DNA of 64,000 bases, from contig NZ_CP101988.1 of assembly GCF_024508335.1 (NCBI RefSeq), forward strand, positions 3,507,555-3,571,554, read 5' to 3'. Positions 33,508 to 41,844 of this stretch are shown piece after piece. Made by a program: the position numbers and the translations under genes. Each line of letters starts with the position of its first letter. Position 1 is the first letter of the stretch. The notes beneath the pieces were generated by a model. The model was given only the letters and a program-made list of their open reading frames with translations, searched no databases and was not told the DNA's origin. This DNA is from Cellulomonas chengniuliangii. GTDB taxonomy: Bacteria; Actinomycetota; Actinomycetes; Actinomycetales; Cellulomonadaceae.

Positions 33508-34453
33508 CGTGCTGGGCGTCATCCACCTGTTCGGCATCCGCAAGCACGGCCACGGCGCGGTCGACAAGCTGTCCGACCCGGCCCTCTACGCCATCGGCCC
33601 GGCCATGGTCCTGGGCCTGATCGCGTCGATCTTCCACCTGGGCAGCCCCATGAACGCCCTCAACACCATCAACCACCTCGGTTCGAGCTGGTTGAGCCGG
33701 GAGATCTTCTTCGGCTCCGCCTTCGCGTGCATGGGCGCGGTCTTCGCCGTCGTCCAGTGGCGCCGCTGGCTCACGCCGCTGCTGCGCCAGATCCTGGCGG
33801 GCGCGACCGCCCTGGTGGGGCTGGTGCTGGTCTACAGCATGTCGATGGTCTACATGCTGCCGACCGTGCCCGCGTGGAACCACTGGGCCACCCCGGTCAC
33901 GTTCTTCACGACCACCTTCCTGCTCGGGGCCCTGGCCGTGGGCGCGGCCCTCGTCATCGTCTACACGTACCGCCAGCGCACGACGGCGACGGCCGGGTCC
34001 ACGGACGCGGTCGCCACCGAGACGGGCACGGAGGCGTCGGGCGGCGTTGACGTCGCCACCGCCGTGGTCGTCGAGATCGACGACCAGACTCGTGCCTCGA
34101 CGAACGCCCTGCTGCGCTCGAGCCTGCGGATGATCGCCGCGGCCTCGATCGTGCTGCTGGGCATCGAGTTCGTGGTGCTGCCCACGTACGCGCTGGACCT
34201 GGCCACGGGGAACGCCAACGCGCAGGCCTCCGCCGCCACCCTCATGACGGCCGGCGGCGCCGTCCTGCTGACCCGCCTCATCCTGGTCTTCCTGGGCGCG
34301 GGCCTGCTGGGCTTCTTCCTGTACCGCTCCGCCGCTCGTGGCCACCAGCGCCACCTGGTCTACCTGGCCACCAGCGCGTTCGTGCTGGTCTTCGCCTCGG
34401 AGACCATCGGCCGCATCCTGTTCTACTCCTCGTTCGACCGCATCGGCATCTGA
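33440..34453 (+). CDS. dmsC: DmsC-type membrane anchor subunit, copy 1
   Basis: A 337-residue integral membrane subunit with about eight helices that oxidises menaquinol and anchors DmsAB. The ATG overlaps the dmsB stop (TGATG). It starts MNVHELPLVAFTILAQMSVGSF. A loop of about 50 residues near residues 175-225 is rich in Thr/Ala/Glu and is about 32 residues longer than in copy 2. The C-terminal half with GIEFVVLPTYALDLATG is nearly the same in both. A rho-independent terminator follows. Confidence 0.9.
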   Translation: MNVHELPLVAFTILAQMSVGSFVVLGVIHLFGIRKHGHGAVDKLSDPALYAIGPAMVLGLIASIFHLGSPMNALNTINHLGSSWLSREIFFGSAFACMGAVFAVVQWRRWLTPLLRQILAGATALVGLVLVYSMSMVYMLPTVPAWNHWATPVTFFTTTFLLGALAVGAALVIVYTYRQRTTATAGSTDAVATETGTEASGGVDVATAVVVEIDDQTRASTNALLRSSLRMIAAASIVLLGIEFVVLPTYALDLATGNANAQASAATLMTAGGAVLLTRLILVFLGAGLLGFFLYRSAARGHQRHLVYLATSAFVLVFASETIGRILFYSSFDRIGI

Positions 34454-34463
34454 TCAGACCCAC

Positions 34464-34507
34464 CGGCGCCCCGGACCTCCTCGCGAGGCCCGGGGCGCCG
34501 TTTTTTT
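34464..34507 (+). terminator. rho-independent terminator after first dms operon
   Basis: CGGCGCCCCGG and CCGGGGCGCCG (11-bp arms) are followed by seven Ts at 34501-34507, an unusually classic terminator for this GC-rich genome. Confidence 0.92.
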
Positions 34508-34709
34508 GCTTAGTCCCGGAACTCGCCGGTGAAAGAGGTCCCAGAAACTGAGGTAATGCTTCCCTCATATTTCACGGGACAGCGCGGAACAAATGTCGTG
34601 TCAGGGACCTAGGGCCTGAAAGTTGAGCGCCACCAGCACAAACAATCATCCAAAACGCACAGTGTGCTCCCCCTTCGACTGCTGGGCGGGCGTCTTGCCG
34701 GAAGGACCG

Positions 34710-37169
34710 ATGACGATGACCGACATGGCCACCAGGCCCACTCCCCTCGAAACGCCCGTCCCACGACGGTCGTTCATGAAGTGGAGCGCCGCAGCAGGCG
34801 GCGCCGCTGCCGCCGTGGGCGTCGGAGCCCACTACGGCCTGCTCCCGGTGGCGAGTGCGTCCGCCGAGCCCTCCGGCGGCGACGACGCCGGCGAGAAGGT
34901 CGTGTGGAGCTCCTGCAACGTCAACTGCGGCTCCCGCTGCCCGTTGCTCATGACTGTCGTGGACGGCCAGATCGTCCGCGTCGACTCCGACCCCACGGGC
35001 GACGACGAGATGGGCACCCAGCAGATCCGCGCGTGCGTGCGCGGCCGCTCGATCCGCCAGCGCATCTACAACCCCGACCGCCTGAAGCACCCCATGAAGC
35101 GGGTCGGCAAGCGCGGCTCGGGCGAGTTCGAGCAGATCACCTGGGAAGAGGCGTACGACACGATCGCCGCCTCCCTCAAGAAGACCATCGAGAAGTACGG
35201 CAACGAGGCCGTCTACCTCAACTACGGCACGGGCGCCCTGGGCGGCACCGTCGCCAAGAGCTGGCCGCCGGCGTCGAGCCCCATCGCGCGCCTGATGAAC
35301 TGCATGGGCGGCTACCTCAACCACTACGGCACGTACAGCACCGCGCAGATCTCCGCGGCCACGCCGTACACCTACGGCGCCGGCGCCGGGAACAACAGCT
35401 TCGACGACATCGTCCACAGCAAGCTCGTGGTGCTGTGGGGCAACAACCCCCACGAGACCCGCATGAGCGGCGGCGGCGAGACGTTCGTGACGCAGACGGC
35501 CAAGCGCCAGAGCGACACCAAGTTCATCGTGATCGACCCGCGGTACACGGACACCGCCGTGAGCATCGCCGACGAGTGGGTCCCGCTGCGGCCGGGCACG
35601 GACGCGGCCCTGGTGGCCGGGCTCGCGCACGTGATGATCAGCGAGAACCTGCACGACCAGGAGTTCCTCGACACGTACTGCGTGGGCTTCGACGAGGAGC
35701 ACCTGCCCGAGGGCGCCCCCGCCGGCGGCTCGTACCACAGCTATGTCATGGGCTTGGGCCGCGACGGCGTCGAGAAGACGCCCGAGTGGGCCGCCACTAT
35801 CACCGGCATCCCCGCGAGCCGCATCGTCCAGCTGGCCCGCACCATCGCACAGGCCAAGCCGTGCGCGATCGTGCAGGGCTGGGGTCCGCAGCGCCACGCC
35901 AACGGCGAGAACAGCGCCCGCGCGGTCATGCTGCTCGCGGCGCTCACCGGCAACGTCGGCATCACGGGGGGTGGCACCGGCGCCCGTGAGGGCTCCTACC
36001 AGCTGTCGCTGTCCGCCTTCCCGACGCTGACGAACCCGGTCAAGACCTCGATCCCGGTGTTCCTGTGGACCGACGCGATCGAGCGCGCCACCGAGATGAC
36101 GGCGACGGCCGACGGCATCCAGGGCAAGGACCGCCTCGAGGTGCCGATCAAGTTCATCTGGAACTACGCGGGCAACGCGCTGATCAACCAGCACTCCGAC
36201 GCCAACCGCACCGCGAGGCTCCTCGAGGACGAGTCGCTCTGCGAGATGATCGTCGTGATCGAGAACCAGATGACCGCCTCGGCGAAGTTCGCCGACATCC
36301 TGCTGCCGGACGTGTCCAACAGCGAGCAGCCGGACCTCGTCACGCAGGGCAGCGCCGGCAGCCTGGGCTACCTGATCTTCGCCGACCAGGTCATCGAGCC
36401 GCTCTTCGAGTGCCGCACCGTCTACGAGATGTGCACCGAGATCGCCGACCGGATGGGCGTGAAGGCCGAGTTCACCGAGGGGATGACCCAGGAGGACTGG
36501 CTGCGCAAGGTCTACGCGGAGAGCCAGGCCAAGGAGCCAGACCTGCCCAGCTTCGAGGAGCTGCGCGAGAAGGGGATCTTCAAGAAGAAGAACCCCGCGG
36601 GCACCGTCATCGGCCTCCAGGCGTTCCGCGAGGACCCGGTGGCCAACCCCCTGAAGACGCCGTCCGGCAAGATCGAGATCTACTCCTCGCTGCTGCAGAA
36701 GCTCGACGAGACGTGGACCCTCCCCGAGGGCGACCGCATCACGCCGCTGCCCGAGTACACCCCCACGTGGGAGGGCGCCGAGCTGGCCGGCACGGGCGAC
36801 GCCCCGCTGCAGATGATCGGGCACCACTACAAGTCGAGGACGCACTCGACGTACGGGAACGTCGCCTGGATGCAGGAGGCCCACCCGCAGCTGGTGTGGG
36901 TCAACACGCTCGACGCGAAGGCCCGCGGCATCGAGAACGGCGACGTGGTGCAGGTGTTCAACGAGCGTGGCCGCATCGAGCTCAAGGCCCACGTGACCTC
37001 CCGCATCGCCCCCGGGGTCGTCTCCGTCCCCCAGGGCGCCTGGTACGCGCCCGACAAGGACGGCGTGGACAAGGGCGGATGCACCAACACCCTGACCTCC
37101 TGGCACCCGTCGCCCCTGGCGAAGGGCAACCCGCAGCACACCAACCTCGTGCAGATTGAGAAGGCCTGA
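34710..37169 (+). CDS. dmsA: DmsA-type molybdopterin oxidoreductase, copy 2
   Basis: An 819-residue paralogue of the first DmsA, with the Tat motif RRSFMK at residues 19-24 and the [4Fe-4S] Cys set at 69, 73, 77 and 109. The start at 34710 has GGAAGGAC upstream, matching copy 1; in-frame sequence before it is rejected. The region before the Moco domain differs: copy 2 carries YGTGALGGTVAKSWPPASS where copy 1 has YGSGTTGANASGG, and the loop after PYTYG also differs, so substrate or activity may differ. The remaining domain architecture is conserved. Confidence 0.92.
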   Translation: MTMTDMATRPTPLETPVPRRSFMKWSAAAGGAAAAVGVGAHYGLLPVASASAEPSGGDDAGEKVVWSSCNVNCGSRCPLLMTVVDGQIVRVDSDPTGDDEMGTQQIRACVRGRSIRQRIYNPDRLKHPMKRVGKRGSGEFEQITWEEAYDTIAASLKKTIEKYGNEAVYLNYGTGALGGTVAKSWPPASSPIARLMNCMGGYLNHYGTYSTAQISAATPYTYGAGAGNNSFDDIVHSKLVVLWGNNPHETRMSGGGETFVTQTAKRQSDTKFIVIDPRYTDTAVSIADEWVPLRPGTDAALVAGLAHVMISENLHDQEFLDTYCVGFDEEHLPEGAPAGGSYHSYVMGLGRDGVEKTPEWAATITGIPASRIVQLARTIAQAKPCAIVQGWGPQRHANGENSARAVMLLAALTGNVGITGGGTGAREGSYQLSLSAFPTLTNPVKTSIPVFLWTDAIERATEMTATADGIQGKDRLEVPIKFIWNYAGNALINQHSDANRTARLLEDESLCEMIVVIENQMTASAKFADILLPDVSNSEQPDLVTQGSAGSLGYLIFADQVIEPLFECRTVYEMCTEIADRMGVKAEFTEGMTQEDWLRKVYAESQAKEPDLPSFEELREKGIFKKKNPAGTVIGLQAFREDPVANPLKTPSGKIEIYSSLLQKLDETWTLPEGDRITPLPEYTPTWEGAELAGTGDAPLQMIGHHYKSRTHSTYGNVAWMQEAHPQLVWVNTLDAKARGIENGDVVQVFNERGRIELKAHVTSRIAPGVVSVPQGAWYAPDKDGVDKGGCTNTLTSWHPSPLAKGNPQHTNLVQIEKA

Positions 37170-37856
37170 TCATGGCGAAGCAGCTGGGCTTCTATTTCGA
37201 CCAGACCCTGTGCACCGGGTGCAAGGCCTGCCAGGTCGCCTGCAAGGACAAGAACGACCTGCCCGTCGGGGTCACCTGGCGGCGCGTGGCCGAGTACTCC
37301 GGCGGCACCTGGCGCCAGGACGGCGACACGTTCACCCCCAACGTGTTCACCTACTACACCTCGATCTCCTGCAACCACTGCGACGACCCGCAGTGCGTCA
37401 CGGTCTGCCCCACCACCGCCATGCACAAGGACGAGCACGGCATCGTCACCATCGACGACGGCAAGTGCGTCGGCTGCCGCTACTGCGAATGGGCCTGCCC
37501 CTACGGAGCCCCGCAGTACGACAAGGACGCCGGCGTCATGACCAAGTGCGACCTGTGCATCGACCGCGTCAACGCCGGCGAGCAACCCGCCTGCGTCGCC
37601 GCCTGCCCCTCCCGAGCCCTCGAGTTCGGTGAGATCGACGAGCTGCGCGCCAAGTACGGCGACACCGCAGCCATCGAACCCCTGCCCGACCCCGCCATGA
37701 CCCGCCCCAACCTGGTCATCACCCCGCACCGCGACGCCCAGCCCACCGGCCACGGCACCGGCGCCATCGGCAACCCCGAGGAGATCTGATGAACGTCCAC
37801 GAGCTGCCGCTGGTGGCCTTCACCATCCTCGCCCAGATGTCCGTCGGATCCTTCGT
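37098..37856 (+). repeat. near-identical duplicated block, copy 2
   Basis: Counterpart of 32749-33507 (offset 4349 bp). It covers the last part of dmsA, all of dmsB and the first 68 bp of dmsC. Confidence 0.85.
37172..37789 (+). CDS. dmsB: DmsB-type iron-sulfur electron-transfer subunit, copy 2
   Basis: A 205-residue protein identical to copy 1 except Pro for Leu within YGAxQY. All 16 cluster cysteines are kept. The position, 2 bp after dmsA and overlapping dmsC, is the same as in copy 1. The near-identity points to recent conversion between the two genes. Confidence 0.95.
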   Translation: MAKQLGFYFDQTLCTGCKACQVACKDKNDLPVGVTWRRVAEYSGGTWRQDGDTFTPNVFTYYTSISCNHCDDPQCVTVCPTTAMHKDEHGIVTIDDGKCVGCRYCEWACPYGAPQYDKDAGVMTKCDLCIDRVNAGEQPACVAACPSRALEFGEIDELRAKYGDTAAIEPLPDPAMTRPNLVITPHRDAQPTGHGTGAIGNPEEI

Positions 37857-38706
37857 GATCCTCGGCCTGGTGCAGTTGAGCCTTGTCCGCAAGCACGGCC
37901 AGGAGGCGGTGGACAAGCTCTCCGGGCCCGCCCTCTACGCCATCGGCCCGGCGATCGTGCTCGGCTTGATCGCGTCGATATTCCACCTGGGCAACCCGAT
38001 GAACGCCCTGAACGCGATCAACCACCTCGGCTCGAGCTGGCTCAGCCGGGAGATCTTCTTCGGCTCCGCCTTCGCCGGCCTGGGCGCCGTGTTCGCCGTG
38101 GTCCAGTGGCGCCGCTGGCTCACGCCCCTGCTGCGCCAGATCCTCGCCGGGGCCACCGCCCTCGTCGGCCTCGCCCTCGTGCTCTCGATGTCGATGGTCT
38201 ACATGCTTCCCAGCGTCCCGGCGTGGAACCACTGGGCCACCCCGGTCACGTTCTTCACCACGACGTTCCTGCTGGGCGCGCTCGCCATCGGCGCGGCCTT
38301 CGTGGTCGTGTACGCCGTCCGCAAGCACAAGCACGCGGATGTGGACGAGGCGACCGGCGCGCTGCTCCGCACGTCTCTCCGGCGCATCGCCGCCTCGTCC
38401 ATCGTGCTGCTGGGCATCGAGTTCGTGGTGCTGCCCACGTACGCGCTGGACCTGGCCACGGGCGACGTCCACGCGCAGGCCTCCGCCGCCACCCTCATGA
38501 CGGCCGGCGGCGCCGTCCTGCTCACCCGGCTCGCCCTGGTCTTCCTGGGCGCGGGCCTGCTGGGCTTCTTCCTGTACCGCTTCGCCTTCCGCGGCAAGGA
38601 GCGCCACCTGGTCTACCTGGCCACGAGCGCGTTCGTGCTGGTCCTCGCCTCGGAGACCATCGGCCGCATGCTGTTCTACTCCTCGTTCGACCGCATCGGC
38701 ATCTGA
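37789..38706 (+). CDS. dmsC: DmsC-type membrane anchor subunit, copy 2
   Basis: A 305-residue integral membrane protein homologous to copy 1, shorter because the cytoplasmic/periplasmic loop after about residue 178 is only RKHKHADVDEATGALLRTS. The helices around GNPMNALNAINHLGSSWLSREIFFGSA are conserved. It starts at an ATG overlapping the dmsB stop. The chaperone gene follows after 31 bp with no terminator, so it is probably co-transcribed. Confidence 0.9.
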   Translation: MNVHELPLVAFTILAQMSVGSFVILGLVQLSLVRKHGQEAVDKLSGPALYAIGPAIVLGLIASIFHLGNPMNALNAINHLGSSWLSREIFFGSAFAGLGAVFAVVQWRRWLTPLLRQILAGATALVGLALVLSMSMVYMLPSVPAWNHWATPVTFFTTTFLLGALAIGAAFVVVYAVRKHKHADVDEATGALLRTSLRRIAASSIVLLGIEFVVLPTYALDLATGDVHAQASAATLMTAGGAVLLTRLALVFLGAGLLGFFLYRFAFRGKERHLVYLATSAFVLVLASETIGRMLFYSSFDRIGI

Positions 38707-38737
38707 GCACCTCCCTCCTCCTGCAAGGCGGCATCTC

Positions 38738-39412
38738 ATGAGCACCACCCTCGACGGGAACCGGCTGGTCGGCACGCGGCTCGACGCGTTCGCCGCGGCG
38801 TACGGCTTCCTCTCCCGGCTGTTCCTGGCTCCGGCCGACGCCGAGCTGTGCGCCCGGCTCTCCGAGCCCGGCCTGCTGGACGAGTGGCCGCTTGAGGCGG
38901 ATGACGCCACGACGGAAGGGCTGCGGCTGCTCGGCAGCGCGGTCGGGGCCGGGGGCGCCGAGCCCTCGGCGGACCCGACCGCGCTGCACCGGGACTACCA
39001 GGCGCTGTTCGTGGGCCCGGGCCACCTGCTGGCCACGCCCTACGAGTCGGTCTACCGGACCGTGGACCGCTTGCTGTTCGACGAGCCGACGCTGCAGGTC
39101 CGGGCGACATACCGGGCCTTCGGGCTCGAGGCGCCCCGCCTGCACCGGGAGCCGGACGACCACCTGGGCCTGGAGCTGCACTTCCTCAGCGTGCTGTGCC
39201 TGCGCGGCCTCGACGCGCTCTCGCAGGACGACGGGCCGATGCTCGACTCGATCTTCGCCGCGCACTCGGCCTTCCTGACCGACCATCTGCTGGCCTGGGC
39301 GCCTGAGTGCCTGGACCTGGTGACGGAGCACGCCCGCACGGACTTCTACCGGGGCGCCGCGGCGCTCACGCGGGGAGCCCTCGAGCAGGCGAAGGCGTGC
39401 TTCGTGGGATGA
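38738..39412 (+). CDS. TorD/DmsD-family molybdoenzyme chaperone
   Basis: A 224-residue all-helical cytoplasmic chaperone that binds the Tat signal of DmsA and assists Moco insertion before export. The family motif is visible as HREPDDHLGLELHFLSVLC (about residues 139-157). It also has YQALFVGPGHLLATPYESVY (the Y-x-x-L-F-x-G-P pattern). Its stop overlaps the next start (ATGA). There is one chaperone for two DmsA proteins, so it probably serves both. Confidence 0.9.
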   Translation: MSTTLDGNRLVGTRLDAFAAAYGFLSRLFLAPADAELCARLSEPGLLDEWPLEADDATTEGLRLLGSAVGAGGAEPSADPTALHRDYQALFVGPGHLLATPYESVYRTVDRLLFDEPTLQVRATYRAFGLEAPRLHREPDDHLGLELHFLSVLCLRGLDALSQDDGPMLDSIFAAHSAFLTDHLLAWAPECLDLVTEHARTDFYRGAAALTRGALEQAKACFVG

Positions 39413-40455
39413 CCGCACTCAGCCAGGCCGCGTCCGACGGGATCGCGCCACTGCTGCGCTGGCTCGACCGGCTCCCGGAGCCTGTCGACCTGATGCTGGT
39501 GTGCGCCGAGCACCAGTCTGAGGTGGCGGGCCACCACCCCGGCGCGGCGGTGGTCCGGTTGGACGCGTGCCTGGCCGACCTGCCCGCCTCCGCGTTGCTC
39601 GAGCTCGTGCTGCGCGGCACACGGGTGGAGGCCCGGCTCGAGGGGTGCGAGCGCCCCGACCTCGCGGCGCGGAGCGTCGACGACGCGAACCGGCTGTTGA
39701 CGTCGTGCGCGCGCCCCGAGCGGGTGGCACTCTCTTCATCCCGCGCCGGCGCCGGCGCCGAGGACCCCGTGCTCGACGTGCGGGCGCTACCCCTCCCCCG
39801 CAGGGCGCTGCTCTCGATGAGCGCCGGGCCTAGCGGCGCAGCCGCCGCGCGCCCCCCGCGCGCCGCCACCGAGCGTGAGCGGATGCTCGACGCCCTGCGC
39901 TCCCTCACGGCGCCTCCACCGCGCGTCAGGCCCGCTCCCGGGTCGGGATCCGAGCCACCCGCCCGCCCGCGGCAGCCTCGTCAGCGCGACACGCTGGACC
40001 AGCACCCCGCCCCTAGCGCGATGCTCGCCGCCTCCGGCTGCACCGGTTGCGGCGTGTGCGTCCAGTCCTGCCCCGCGGACGCCCTGCGCCTGGAGGGCTC
40101 CCCCGCCGACGACGGCCGCGTCCGGGTCACGCTGCGCCACCTGCCCGCCTCGTGCCTGGACTGCGGCGAGTGCGTCGCGCGATGCCCCCACGGAGCCCTC
40201 GAGTCCACCGGGCGGCACACCTGGGCCGGCCTGCTCGCCTGCCTGCCGCAGTTCCTCGCCTCGGAGGTGCTGCGGGAGTGCGCGCGCTGCGCCGAGCCCT
40301 TGCCCTCCGACTCGACTGGCTCGCTGTGCGAGATCTGCGCGTTCCGCCGGGCGAACCCGTTCGGCGCCCGGCTGCCCCCCGGGGTCGCCCCCGGGGTCGC
40401 CCCCGCGCTGGCGGGCGGCGCCCCGGCGGACGGCGAGGCCCTGGGCGGCGGATAG
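39409..40455 (+). CDS. dicluster iron-sulfur protein with C-terminal zinc ribbon
   Basis: A 348-residue protein translated by overlap with the chaperone gene (ATGA). Residues 1-150 resemble an alpha/beta domain with Asp and Cys (VCAEHQ, CAR). A Pro/Arg-rich linker follows. Two ferredoxin clusters come next: CTGCGVCVQSCPADAL (about 211-226) and CLDCGECVARCPHGAL (about 248-263). The end has CARCAEP and CEIC, a zinc-ribbon-like pair. It may be an electron carrier or a maturation factor for the molybdoenzymes, comparable to NapF-like proteins, but the N-terminal domain is not recognised. Confidence 0.75.
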   Translation: MTALSQAASDGIAPLLRWLDRLPEPVDLMLVCAEHQSEVAGHHPGAAVVRLDACLADLPASALLELVLRGTRVEARLEGCERPDLAARSVDDANRLLTSCARPERVALSSSRAGAGAEDPVLDVRALPLPRRALLSMSAGPSGAAAARPPRAATERERMLDALRSLTAPPPRVRPAPGSGSEPPARPRQPRQRDTLDQHPAPSAMLAASGCTGCGVCVQSCPADALRLEGSPADDGRVRVTLRHLPASCLDCGECVARCPHGALESTGRHTWAGLLACLPQFLASEVLRECARCAEPLPSDSTGSLCEICAFRRANPFGARLPPGVAPGVAPALAGGAPADGEALGGG

Positions 40456-40464
40456 CCTGGCGGG

Positions 40465-41811
40465 ATGAGCGTCATCCGCGAGCTCCGGGAGCTGCTGAGA
40501 CTGCCGGGGTTCCGTCGGTTGTTCGTCGTCCGCCTGAGCAGCCAGGCCGGGGACGGCCTCTTCCAGGTGGGCCTGGCGACCCTCTTCTTCTTCAACCCCG
40601 AGCAGCAGTCGACCGCCGGGGACGTCGCGATCGCGTTCGCCGTCCTCCTGCTGCCGTTCACGATCGTCGGCCCGTGGGCCGGGGTGCTGCTCGATCTGTG
40701 GCGGCGCCGTCAGGTGCTGCTGGTGGGCAACCTGGTGCGGGCGGCCATCGCGGTGGTCATCGCCGTGCTCATGGTCACCACGGGCGTCGGCCCGGCCGTG
40801 TACGTCCTGGCCCTCCTGGCGCTGTCGGTCAACCGGTTCCTGCTGTCCGCGCTGTCCGCCTCGCTGCCGCGCGTGGTGGACGGGCCGCTGCTCCTGACGG
40901 CCAACTCGTTGACCCCGACGCTCGGCGCCGGCGCGGTGGGCGTCGGCGGGGGCATCGGACTCGGGCTCGGGCTGCTGCTCCCCGACGGCCCGGCCAGCGA
41001 CGCCGCAGCCGTGGTGCTGGCCTGCGTGGTGTACACCCTGGCCGGGTGCCTGGCGCTGCGCATCGGGCGCGACGAGCTCGGCCCTGAGACGGTCGCCAGC
41101 TCGTCACGGGTGCTCGCGCGGGTGCGCCAGATGAGCCGGGACCTCGCGGACGGGGCGCGCCACCTCATCGCCCGACGCACCCCGGCGGCCGCCCTCACGG
41201 TGATGGCGACCTCGCGGTTCCTCTACGGCGTGACGTTCATCGCCAGCATCCTGATCAGCCGCAACCTGCTGGCCGACCCCCGGGACGCGGCCGCGGGCCT
41301 GGCGGTCTTCTCGCTGGTCCTCACCGCGTCGGCGGTGGGCTTCGTCCTCGCCGCGGTGCTCACGCCCGTGCTGTCGCCCCGCACCGGGCCGCACGCCTGG
41401 ATCACGCTGTGCATGCTCCTCGCCGCGGCGACCCAGACGGTGCTGGCGTTCACCGTGTCCCGGGTCCCGCTGCTGCTGTGCGCCGTCGCGCTGGGGCTGG
41501 CGGCGCAGGGCGCGAAGATCGCCGTCGACACCATCGTCCAGCGGGACACAGCCGACGAGTTCCGTGGCCGCGCGTTCGCGCTCTACGACGTCTTGTACAA
41601 CGCGGCGTTCGTGGGGGCCGCCGGTCTCGCGGCGCTGACGCTGAACGACACCGGCTGGTCGCGGCCCGTCTTCGCGGCCCTCGCAGTGGGCTACCTGGCC
41701 GCGGCGCTGGGCTACCGGGCCGTGACGGCGCGAGCCGTCGCCGCACGCCGCGCCGACGGGCTGGAGCCCCTCCCGCGGGCTGTTCGGACGCCGGGCGCCG
41801 AGGGCGCCTGA
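40465..41811 (+). CDS. MFS transporter
   Basis: A 448-residue 12-helix transporter of the enterobactin-exporter/MFS_3-like type. The first helix pair contains GFRRLFVVRLSSQAGDGLFQVGLATL and the motif A region is GPWAGVLLDLWRRRQVLL. A cytoplasmic loop rich in charged residues separates the halves (RIGRDELGPETVASSSRVLARVRQM). It begins 9 bp after the iron-sulfur gene, so it may be part of the same transcript. Substrate unknown; a role in drug efflux or small-metabolite export is possible. Confidence 0.85.
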   Translation: MSVIRELRELLRLPGFRRLFVVRLSSQAGDGLFQVGLATLFFFNPEQQSTAGDVAIAFAVLLLPFTIVGPWAGVLLDLWRRRQVLLVGNLVRAAIAVVIAVLMVTTGVGPAVYVLALLALSVNRFLLSALSASLPRVVDGPLLLTANSLTPTLGAGAVGVGGGIGLGLGLLLPDGPASDAAAVVLACVVYTLAGCLALRIGRDELGPETVASSSRVLARVRQMSRDLADGARHLIARRTPAAALTVMATSRFLYGVTFIASILISRNLLADPRDAAAGLAVFSLVLTASAVGFVLAAVLTPVLSPRTGPHAWITLCMLLAAATQTVLAFTVSRVPLLLCAVALGLAAQGAKIAVDTIVQRDTADEFRGRAFALYDVLYNAAFVGAAGLAALTLNDTGWSRPVFAALAVGYLAAALGYRAVTARAVAARRADGLEPLPRAVRTPGAEGA

Positions 41812-41844
41812 AGGCCCTCTCCGGGGGCGCGGTCGCCAAGGATC

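Noticed and set aside
30895..37139. Very long antisense frames opposite dmsA (631 and 855 codons)
   Set aside because: They are mirror frames of strongly conserved coding sequence in a high-GC genome, with no ribosome-binding site and low-complexity composition.
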